From Euptelea pleiosperma (lineage: Eukaryota > Streptophyta > Magnoliopsida > Ranunculales > Eupteleaceae): a stretch of DNA of 64,000 nucleotides. The stretch is from the NCBI GenBank assembly GCA_035048495.1, contig CM068541.1, positions 14,205,929 through 14,269,928 on the forward strand. The letters run 5' to 3'. A program made the position numbers and the translations under genes. The stretch's first letter is position 1. Each line of letters begins with the position of its first letter. This document shows, one piece after another, positions 10,672 through 22,600 of the stretch. The notes beneath the pieces are model-generated. The model was not told the DNA's origin and did no database searches. It saw nothing but the letters and a program-made list of their open reading frames with translations.

Positions 10672-13600
10672 CTGAAACAAAACATCATCATTTTGTTGTT
10701 GTGATCAAATGAGCATCTACTACATTATAAAAAAAGAGAATAAACATAATTAAGTTCTATACAACGTAAAAGAATATCAAAGCTAATGCGGATTCAAAAG
10801 AATTTATGAAAATATATTTGCTTACATGGTATCTAATCCTAGATTGTTAATGGACTTTGGAACTTCACCGGTCAATTTGTTAAAGCTCATGTCTCTGAAA
10901 GAAAAGATAATAAAGCAATTTGATAATAGAGGTAAAATATGGATAAAAGAAACATCAATCTCAAGTTAAAAAATTGTTAAAACATATAAATTGTATGCCA
11001 GGGTAAAGCTTGAAAATAATTGGTGTCTAATCATTTATTCAGAAGAAACATTACAAGAATCCAAAGAGAAGTCGTCAATATTAACCGAAACCACAAACTA
11101 ATTCATGTAATAAAATTAATTAAAATATTTCCACCCAAACTATGTTTGTTGTGAACCAAAACAACATAAAGTGGCCTCATTGATGGGGTAATTGAGGTTA
11201 AGGGAATTCGGCGTTCAACATATTAAAAAAACTAAGTCAATTTTGTTTACCTTTCCTTTATTCAGCCTTTTACTTTCTAAAATATTGTGTTACATGGTCG
11301 CCTTTGGCCCTTAAAAGGTCCAAACAATACAAATGATCAGAACTCATAGAGCACCACCTCAAACATTTCAACAACCACATTATTGAATATTTCATCCCTT
11401 AAGCTATCCTTCAATGGAAATGGAGTAATAATGCAAGACCGTTCCGTTCCAAGTAACTTAGATATGCACTACCTACGAGCAACCATGTTCATGTAACTTT
11501 ATACCAAACATTTGAGCACAATATGGAGGCAACAACTTGAGACAATCATTTTAGTCACCCAATTGAAGGTAGGCTTTGTACCACAAGGCTGTGAGACTAC
11601 TTAAGTGAAATGACTCCAGTAGTAACCTGAAGGTGCAGGGAAGGCCACTGCCAATGATAGGCAGAAAATGTTTCATGATGTTAAAAGGGGCATGATTATA
11701 ATTGTTTAGTTTATGTAGGGGCAATTTTGTCATTTTATATCTTTATTATAAAGTATAAATAGACAGGAGAGTTTGGCCACTTTAACATCTCCCACTAACA
11801 TCTCCCACTCCTAAAATCTTTTCTTCTCTTCTTTCTTATTTTCTTTTCTCATTATCAAACTAACCCTAAGAATAAATTATGGTTTATATTTCATTTTTGA
11901 TATCAGAGCCTACAAAACCACGAGGATTTTTCTAAGTTTTATTGTCACGTGAACAGTGCCATGTGAATAGTATCACATGAACAATGTTATGTGAATAGTA
12001 GAGAGAAAACCCTAGATTCTAAAAATTACACTAGAGCAACCAAGGGAGAAGTCCAAGAGTTTTTTTTTTTTCCAGAAGGGAAAGCTTGGGGTTAGGCCGG
12101 ACCCCAACCTGCTATATTAAATAATAAAAATTACATACAAGCATATTTACATCAACTAACATCTTGCACAATAAATTTGGAAAGTCACTTGGAAACAAAA
12201 AAGGAGAAATAGAAATTTCCATGTTACTAGAGCATAAATATGCCATAAAGTTAGCAGCCCGATTGGTTTGTCGAAAGGAAAAGGAAAATAGAAAAACATG
12301 CAAAAGCTTTAAAAACAAAGAGCATTAATCTGTAAACATATAGGTAGGTAAATCAATGGAGGTTCTCATCTGTAGGAAGCGTGTCATGCATGGAATGGAG
12401 GTTCTTATCTGTAGGAAGCGTGTCATGCATGAGCCTCCAAACAAAGATGGATTTTTAGGAGGGATAAATGAGCACCAAAGGCGCTTACCCCAAAATGTGG
12501 GTTGTTCTCGATAACGAAGATGCTCATAGGCGTCCTTGAAGGTGAGATTATCACTGGTGGAACCCTTCCATATCAAATAGTCTTCCATAGGGCCTACCGG
12601 AATATCAATCTGATTTATAGCATCAACAACGTGAGGGGCAACCTGATGAAGCTCTATTGGATGATTCCAAGCCCTGTCGACAATTTTACCTTTGAGAATA
12701 TTTTTGTACTGGAGAGGGACATCCAAAATATCATAAATTTTGGCATAGATCCAAAGATCATTCCAAAAATTAATTTTTCCCCATTTCCAACGTTCTAGAA
12801 CGATTCCATCAAGACCGTATCAAGCTGCTTGCAAATGCCTAGCCAAGTAGACCCTCGTAAAATTTAATAGGGAGGTTGAGCTTGTTAATGAATTTTGCCC
12901 TCGTGAAGTTCCCCCATAGGGATGAAGAATGACAAGAGGTCCCAAGCGAGTTTCATCATTGTTGCTTTGTTAATGGACTTCCCAAGCCACCTTCTTCCAC
13001 AGGAAAACAGAGTTTCTCCCAAGCAACAGTGATGAATTTCCTAATATCAATATTCCCAGACCAAATGAAATTCCAAGTCCAAGCTTCTAGCTTATTGATA
13101 ATAGAGGTAAGCCAAGGATACAGCATGAACGAATCCAACACCATACCATTGAACTCGGCCAGCCATAGATAACATCTTGCCTTTCCAACCCACTAATTTG
13201 ACCTTGATTCTGTCTACAATACCTTGCAAATGAATCTTTTTATGGGGACTCCAAGAATAGAGTGGGGAGACCCTTCCTGAATACCCTGGATATTAAGGAT
13301 GGTCCTTTTCCTTCTTGATGCTGGTTTGCCCAAGTAAATAACACTTTTGCTTTGTTGATGATTTGGCCTGAAGCATTACCATAATCCAATAAGAATTGCA
13401 TCAGGTTTTGAACCTGTCTAGAGAGACATTTGCAAAAGATAAATACGTCATCTGCATATAATAAATGGGTTGGAGCCTACACAACCCTAGGAGAAGAAAT
13501 AGGGGCGATCTTACCCTGAGCACATTAATTGGAAAGGCCTCTGCTAAGGACTTCTTTAGCAATGCAAAAAAGAAGAGGAGATAATGGACCACCTTGGCGA

Positions 13601-16600
13601 AGGCCCCTTTAACACGAAAAGAACCCTACAAGACTTCATTGATAAGAACTAAGAGCCTAGCAGAACGGAGGAGAGTGTTAATCCAACTGATGAATAATTC
13701 AGAGAATATAAGCATCTTGTCAACTTTCAAAAAACTAATAAAATGAGAAGATGAGGGTGGTGATTGAAGCCAAATCCTTCGATTTCTCAGTTACCCAGAG
13801 ACGGGGGAGCTCTTTGCTTCGCATCAGAGAGGAAGGGAGAAGGTGGGTTGAGGAAGCAGATGTTCTAGTGGATCTTGGACAGTGGTTAGTTGGTCTCTTC
13901 ACAGAAGCCATTAAAGCCAAATCAGCAAAGAGACTCTGGAAAAATATTGTCTTACAAGGGAGGACCTTCATCGCTGAAGTCAGAAGTAATGGCGGGGGCA
14001 ATTATCTGCAAACTTCAGAGTTTACCTCTCGTGGTAGGAATCTGGTGTTCTGCTTCCCAGAAGGTCCCAAGGGTGGGGGTTGGGCTTCACTGGCAGACAG
14101 TCTCCACCGACTCCTCTCGCAATCAAAGCCGAAAGCCGTGCCCCAGGTATTACCTCCCAAGGACAAGGGAGAGAGGATAACAGCATATCAGAAGGCAAAT
14201 TCCAGAATCCTAGAGGAGACCTCAGTCATTCAGGATCGTTGGAACTTTGCGATGATCTGTGAATCATCAGAGCTAAACCCCAACTGGGAAGATATAGCAG
14301 TTGCCCTATCATGGATATCTGGCTCCCCAGCCCTATTCTACCTCATCCCTTGCGGTGAGAAAAAGAGGTTGTTCTTCGTCGACAATCTGACAACTCGGAA
14401 TTTCTTCAGTGAACTGGGCTCCATCAGGGTTGGAGATGCTATTGTATATATAAGTAAATGGTGGCCCTCAGCCAATTCCATCTCTTCTTTTTGGGACTCA
14501 ACCCCAGTCTGGGTCTCTGTTCAAGGTCTCCCCTTTCACTTGTGGAATAACTCGATGTTTGAGCTGATCGGAAGAAAATTGGGAGGCCTGGTGGATGTGG
14601 ATGCTGCGGCTTACGCGGGAACTAACTATTCCACTCTCCGAATGAAGGTTCGTCGGCAAGCTAGGGGCATTCCCAGGATCTTATTGTTGAGGGTCAAGGA
14701 GATATCCTTACGAGTAGCTATCGAGATCCTCCCCATGCTAGGGAACTCTCCAAAAGCTCGAGATTACGCCAAACCAGCTAACTGGGATAGCAAACCTGTT
14801 AGAGGCGGTGCTCCTCCGGTAGCGACGGAGATCAGCGTCACTCCACATTCTCCTCTGGCGGCAGGTACTTCAGCCGTGGGCATAGCTGATTGGGCAAGTA
14901 TTTCCGAACCCATTAGGAGGCGAAACGTGGAATTGCAGGGTTGTACGGCAGAGGAGTGGAAGGGGGAGGCGGGAAAGTCTAGTTCGAAATTTGAAGGGTT
15001 ACCGGTGAGAGACTGTAGGACTACAATAGGCACAGGTCCTCTGGCAGATTGCAGCGGGATGAAATCAGGGGACCCAATCACAAGGAGAGATGCAAGTCCG
15101 CAGGGCTCTCTGCTCCTTATGCCCTAAATGGTATATCAGGGGTGTCTGGTTTTCGACCAGAACCTTAACCTTTAAAAGGAAATATATCGGGCGAATCAGC
15201 ATCATCGCAACATAGAAGGCGCAACACCTGCAAAGATCGAAGGGTTACATGTAACGGGTCCCGAAAAGCTATATGGAGCCGGGTCAGGAGCTATAAGGTG
15301 AAAACCCGGCGATCCGGGTTGGGTATTAGATTTAAAGCCGCGACAAGTATCGATGGAAGGGAAGCCGATTCGCCACACGTGGCGGGAGATAATATCGTAT
15401 CAAGGTCACACGCGAAGGAGAATACAAGCATGCCAGATTCGTCTACTCCACAGAACACAACTCGTCCATACCCTTCATCCCCAGCCACTGGGTCTCAGAA
15501 CAGTTTGCCAGCCGAGAAGCCGACGATGAAGGATAAGGCCACAGGTACGATTGATACCCCCTCTCCTCCTCTCACCTATGGTCCATATCTTTTTTCGCCT
15601 ATTCCCTTTGGGGATAGTCCGCGATTTGGGTATTTCAAGGTTCAAGGGACTGAACTAGGATGTGAGTTGGGGTTCATTGAAGGAGGGCTCTCAGAAAGGT
15701 CAGAAGGGGTCAAGAAGCCTATCGGTTCTCTTGTCACAGACTCAGAGGAAGCAGTCCAAGGACCTGCGATTACGACGCCACCCTTGAGTTTGGATCTGGA
15801 TCGAGACGGCATTAACCAATTAGAGAAGACTCCGGCTCCTGGTCTGGAAGCTAACCATACTCAGAAGTACCTGCAGCTAGCATTACAGTCGATTGGCAAT
15901 TCAGAGATCCCTAGGCCTATTGAGTCCCTGAACTCAGATGAGCGATCTCTAAATGAATGGTATAGACACAACATCATCAAATTGGGGATCTCCCTGGGGT
16001 TGTCATTCGCAGGACAAGAGGCTGAGGCAAGAGATTTACTCATGACCATTCTAGGGATTCCAAAAAGTGCAACCAAATGTTCTAGCAGTCACAGCACTAG
16101 ATCGGAAATAGGAACTTTAGCTATTAAAGGGGTGTATGGGACTAGCAGCGCCTTCCCCCAGAATCAGGACACCATCATGGAGTTAGTCGGATTTGATAAA
16201 GCCTTGGCAGGTACAGAAGGTGGTGGGTTCTCAAAGGTAGGGAAAGAAGCGATGAGCAGTGGCTCGAAGCTAACAACTAAGCCGTGTAAAATTCCAAGGG
16301 AGATTCAAAGGCTGAAATGCCCTTTTAACTCGGATAACCCCCTAGTATATAGTAGTCGCAGGAGTGGGCGGAAACAAAAGGTTTTAAATGAATCCTAAAA
16401 TCCTCTCGTGGAATGTTTGGGGCCTGGGTAATAGGGATAAAAGAGCTGTGGTGAAAAGTGCGATAAGAAATTTGGGGGCCAACGTGATAATTTTACAGGA
16501 GACGAAATTGGACAGGGTCGATTCAGACATAATCAAGGAAGTGTGTGCGTCCGATGATTATGGGTGGCAAGTCTTACCAGCTCTTGGGTCTTCCAGGGGC

Positions 16601-19600
16601 ATTTTGATTGCTTGGGATCGTAGCACTCTTGAAGTGGATGATGTCTTAATCGGAGCTTATTCAGTGTCCATTAGCTGCAGATGTGTGGGGGAGCAATTCT
16701 GCTGGGTTCTAACGGGGGTTTATGGGCCCTCTGGTAGCAACTACAGGGATCGGTATTGGGAAGAATTGGAGGATATTGCAGGGTATAGGGATGATCCGTG
16801 GTGTATAGGTGGGGATTTTAATACAGTCAGATTCATGTGTGAAAAGAACGCCGGGGGTCGAGTGACTAGAAGTATGAGAGACTTCAACAATTTCATCAAC
16901 AACCACTCTCTGATGGATCTTCCAATGGGGGGAGCCAATTTTACATGGACCAACAATCAAGCCCTCCCCACTCTTTGCAGACTGGATAGATTCTTGGTGT
17001 CCCCTAATTGGGAGGATCATTTTCAGGGTGCCTCTTTGGCCGCGTGTCCTAGACCTATCTCGGATCATATCCCTTTGGTGCTAGACTGCGAGGGCTTTAG
17101 ATCTGGGCCTATTCCTTTTAGGTTCGAAAACATGTGGTTGAGTCACCCTCATTTCAGCGAAATGGTAGACGAGTGGTGGAAGTCCTTCCCTTCCCAAGGC
17201 AAGGTGGGGGTTTGCTTTAGAGGCAAGTTGAAAGCTCTCAAAGAGAAGATCAAAGTTTGGAATCGGGAGGTTTTTGGCCTGGTTGAACAAAGGAAGAGGG
17301 TAATGCTGGACAAAATTGCTACATTAGACAAAAAAGAGGAAGAATCCAGTCTCTCTTTGGAAGATCAGTCAGTAAGAGCAAATTTGAAAGCTGATTTCCA
17401 GCAAACGGTGAAGATGGAGGAGATTTCTTGTTAAGTGGTTAAAGGAGGGGGACAACAACACAGTTTTTTCATAAGGTGGCCAATGCGAATAGAAGAAGGA
17501 ACTTTATCTCTAGGTTCAAGATCAGGAGAGAGATGATGGAGGATGAAGAGAGCATCAGGAAGGGTTTGGTTAACTTTTACAAAAATCTATACACTGAGCC
17601 GACTCTTCTTAGACCCTCTCTTGAGGGGCTTCGGTTCGATCAGATTAGTGAGGCTAACAGGGCAAGGCTGGAGAGACCCATTGTTGAGGAGGAGGTGGTG
17701 AAGTCTTTATCAGATATGGCTGGCGATAAGGCTCCAGGCCCCGACGGGTTTACTATTGCTTTCTACAAGCATTGTTAGGACATTATAAAAGCCGACTTTA
17801 TGAGAGTAGTGGCGAAGTTCCAAGAGGAAGGCTATCTGGACTATCCTTCCAATAGCACGTTTTTTGCTATGATCCCGAAAGCCAAAGATGTTGAAGATTT
17901 ATCGGACTATAGACCCATCAGTTTGGTGGGCAGCACTTACAAGATTATAGCTAAGGTGCTTGCCTCCAGGTTGAGCGAGGTAATCCCCTCGGTGATCTCT
18001 CACAAGCAAGGTGCCTATGTGAGTGGGCGTCACATCCTAGACGGGGCCCTTATAGCTAATGAATGCATCGACTTGAGAATCAAATCAGGGAAGCCGGGGT
18101 TAGCCTGTAAGATTGACATGGAAAAGGCCTACGATCACGTCAATTGGGAATTCCTGGATTTTATGCTTGGCAAAATGGGATTTGGGACCAAATGGAGATG
18201 GTGGATCTCAAAATGCATATCCTCAGCCGCCTTCTCAATCCTTGTCAATGGCACTCCAGCCGGTTATTTCAAAAGTTCTTAGAGGGCTGCCGCAAGGAGA
18301 TCCTCTATCCCCTTTCCTGTTCATAGTGGTGGTGGAAGCTCTAGCGAAAATGATTTCCAAAGCGGTGGATTTAGGGGAGTTAGAGGGCTTTGAGGTAGCT
18401 CATGGAGTTCCGGTCATCTCCCACCTTCAGTTCGCCGATGATACCCTTATCTTCCTTGGTCCGGAGGTTTCCCAAGTTAGATTTCTAAAAGGCCTTCTTT
18501 GCTATTTCGAAGCCGTTTCTGGATTAAGGGTTAACCTCTTGAAGAGTAAGTTGTTTGGGGTGGGGGAGGTGGTGGATATAATGGGGTTAGCTAGCATTCT
18601 GGGGTGTAGCATTGGTAGCTTCCCATCCTACTATTTGGGCCTTCCCCTTGGGGCACCCAACAGATCTACATCTCTATGGGATCCGGTGATAGAAAGCTTT
18701 GGGAAGAGACTAGCTTTGTGGAAGTCCAGATATTTATCCAAAGGCGGCAGATTGGTGTTGATTAAAAGCTCCCTATCGAGCCTCCCGATTTATTATATAT
18801 CGCTGTTCTTGATGCTGAGAAAGGTGCATATGATCCTGGAGAAGATTATGAGGGACTTTTTGTGGAAAAGGAATGCGGACCACCATAAATTTCATTTGGT
18901 TAAATGGGAAAGGGTGTGCAAGTCGAAGAAAGACGACGGCTTGGGCATAAAATCTCTCAAAGCAATGAACCTAGCTCTTATTGGGAAATGGTTATGGAGG
19001 TTTGGGGAGGATCTCAACGGTCTCTGGAGGAGAACTATAGCAGGAAAGTATGGGACTCTTCTCTTCGGGTGGGCTAGCTAGATGGTGAGAAGTCCGTACG
19101 GGTGTAGTGCGTGGAGGGGGATCCTTAAGGCTTCAGAAGAGTTTATGAAGGGGGTGCGTTTTGAGGTTGGCTCCGGGAATAGGATCCGCTTCTGGGAGGA
19201 CATCTGGTGTGGGGATAAGCCCTTGTGTGCGGATTTCCCGGATCTCTATTCATTCTCGGAGCGGAAGCATTGGTCTATTCAGGATTGTTTCCTGAATGAC
19301 GGAGGGGATAATGGGTGGAATTTGGGATTAAGGAGAAATCTTAATGATTGGGAAATCGACCCCCTTACTAGACAGATGTCTAGATTGCAGGGCCTTCAAC
19401 TCCGCCCTCTTGTACAAGATAAAAGGATATGGTCCTGGTCGAAAGGTGGTAATTTCTCGGTGAAATCGTTCTCTGAGGCCATACACAATTTAGATAACTA
19501 TGTGTTCCCTGTGTCCTTGGTTTGGAAATCCAAAACCCCCTCGAAGGTAGCTTTTTTGCATGGGAAGCTTTTCTAGATAAAATCTTGACTATCAACCATC

Positions 19601-22600
19601 TGAAGGCTAGAGGGTTTACTATGGTTGACAACTACTGGATGTGCAAAAGGGGTGGGGAATTAGTGGACCATCTGTTCATTCATTGTGATATGGCTATGGC
19701 AGTTTGGAGATCGTTTCTTTCTGAATTTGGGATGTGTTGGGTTATTCCAGGCTCTACTAAGTCTCTAATGCTCAGTTGGATATCCAAAGCTTTTTCAGCC
19801 AAAGGTAATGTTCTGTGGAGATTCCTTCCCCTCGCGATCCTTTGGGGTCTTTGGAAGGAAAGGAACCAGAGAGTTTTCGAGGGCAAGGAAGTTGATCTAG
19901 CCGCCATTATTCTTAACATCAAGGGGTTAACGTATCTCTGGTCTAAAGTAATTCCTGAATGCAGGGGCTTATTTTTTGAGGATTTTGTTTATCGGTGGGA
20001 TATCATTTGTAATCGGGATCGTTCTTAGCTGTTTCTCTTCTTGTCTTTGTTGGCTTGCCTTGGTGTTTTGTAGGTCATCTCGACTTCCTTAGCTAAGGCT
20101 TGTTCTTTACTGGCGTTGGCCCAATAAAGTTTATACTTATCAAAAAAAAATAATAATAATAATTCAGAGAATCCAAATGCCCTTAGAATTGATATAAGGA
20201 AGTCCCAGTCAACTGTATCAAAAGCTTTATGAATATCAAGTTTGATTCCCACATTACCCCCATAGCAACAAGAGTCGAGGACATTAATGCATTCTTAAGC
20301 AGACCGATGGTTTGGGCTATGCTTCTCCCTTTTATAAATGCACCTTGTTGTTCATAAATGACTTGGGAGCAATAACACTAAGTCGGTCTGCCAAGATTTT
20401 AGGATTGATCATGAAGAAGAAGCTAGCAAGAGCTATGGGTCTTAATTGGTCGGTCTTAATTGGTCAATACGTTCAACCTCCGTGACTTTGGGAACAAGCA
20501 CAATGAAGTTAGAATTCAAATTGGGAGAAAGCCAACCTGTGAGGAAGAAACTTTGGAGAGCTTGAATTACATCTGTTCCAACGATATCCTAACAAGAATG
20601 GTAACAACTTCCACTAAATCCATATGGCCCAGGAGCACCTTGAGGATCCATCGTAAAGACTGTTTTTTTTTTTTTATCTCATCTCCAGAAGGAACATAAG
20701 TAAGATAAGCATTATCCACATGATTGACCATTGGAGGAATCGTTTGGTCCACTAAATCCCCTATCTGGCAAGCATTAGGGCTAGCATAGATATCTTGAAA
20801 GATTTAGAATATGATCATGGATGTCTTGTTTATCTTGTATGACTTGATCCCCATTCTTCAAGTAAATAATTTTGCTACGAGCAGCTCTAATCATGGCAGT
20901 GGTGTGGAAAAAAGACGTGTTTCTATCACCTTTTGCAAGCCATTTAATTCTAGATTTCTCCTTCCAATAAATTTCCTCCAATTTAATGGCTTCATGAGAC
21001 TTAACTTTCGCTTGATTTTCTAAAGAGTACAGCACTTCAGAGAACCCTTCAGAAGCAATTCTAAGTTGAATTTCCACCAAATCTTTCTTAGGTCTTCAAC
21101 CCTATGAAAGATATTCCCAAAAGTCTGGTGATTCCAAACGTTAAGCTCATTTTTCAAGCGCTTGAGCTTTTGAGTCAGGACATATATGGGGTTACCAATA
21201 ACTTGAGTGCTCCAAATCTTAGCCACAAAATCATTAAAGTTAGGATGCTCCAACCAGGCTCTCTAGTATCTGAAAGGAGTAGGGTATCGCACCTGAGAGG
21301 AATCAAAAGCTAACAGAAGGGGGATGTAGTCTAATGATAGTCTAGGAAGGGCTCTGCTCTGCAACAGATTTCAGGCCAGGATGAAACCCAACTATGAGAA
21401 CACAGACATCTATCCAGTTTCATTTTGATATGCTGGCGAGTGCCTCTACCATTGGTCCAAGTGTAGAACAAACCTTTGGAATCAATTTGGAGGAGCTCAC
21501 AAACATCTGTCATCACTCTAAACTCGTCACAAGAGATTCTGTTAGGAAGAATACCACCCTTTTTCTCATGAGCGCCAGTAACCGCATTAAAATCCCCAAT
21601 AAGAGCCCAAGGACTTGTAAAGGATGCTTTGAGATTTGCTAATTCAAGTCACAAATCTCATCTTGAGATATATCTGGTGCTAACATAGACAGTAGTAACT
21701 CTGCAAAGGATGTTCTGATGCAAAAACTCCACAGTAATTTTCTAGGAAGAGGAAAAACAACATTCAGATTAAGTCGAGAAGACCAAGTGCACCAGATGTT
21801 AGGAAGGAGAGGAGATCTATCATTACCCAATGGCGTATGCAAGTTTAAAGATTGCCAAAACCGAGAAGAAATAGAAGAAAACTGTCATAGGCTCAGCAAG
21901 GAAAAGGATATCAGGTTTGTTATTAATCACTAAGTTTTTGAGAGCACGCTAAGTAGGGCTATTAGCAAGCCCCCTGACATTCCAGAAAAGAAGCTTCATT
22001 GGGAATGAGCTACAGAGTTACTAGCCCTTGAAAAGTGGGGCTCACTTCGTGTTGCAGCTGTGGAGTTCTTTCTCTGCTGGGACTTTTTTTTTCTTTTGAG
22101 ACTTAGTGAGCACGTCAATGAACTCCTTGGGAGGAATATAATCATCATTATCAAATGCTTCAGCCCAAAACTTGGTAATCACCCTGTTAACTTCTGATAC
22201 TGCTTGAGCAGAGTTCTGAGAGGCTTGAAAACCAATTGGGGAGCAAGCTCCCATTTCTGCTTCATCAAATCTGGAAAGTGATTGCTCTAACAACTGAACA
22301 GAAGTTGAAATGTGGGGAGAATCATTCTTCTTTGAGGATGGGGCCTGCTGGTGTAGGTGTTAGCAATAGGAGAAGAATTGTTTTGTTGTAAGACAACCTG
22401 GGTGTTTTCAACATAAGGATTGATTTCTTGATGGCCCTCATTATTCTCAATGACATTATGCAACCCATTGGGGACTATCTCTTAATCTAGATTAGGATTA
22501 ACCGCAATAGGAGTGCCTTCCAGAATGGCGAGAATTGGTTCATTAGTATTAGGAGACATGGTTTGGTCAACAACCTGACTAGGAGCATTGACACTACAAC

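Larger units (their letters stand above)
13708..20157 (+). mobile_element. Near full-length L1-type LINE inserted in old LINE
   Basis: About 6.45 kb, bounded by a perfect 15-bp TSD (aataattcagagaat at 13693-13707 and 20158-20172). The 5' leader is only about 43 bp. Two ORFs (gag-like ORF1; endonuclease-RT ORF2), a poly(A) signal (aataaa, 20123-20128) and a tail of nine A plus (taa)n complete it. The target was the RT coding region of an older LINE in opposite orientation. It has accumulated several frameshifts and stops, so it is not currently autonomous. Confidence 0.9.
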
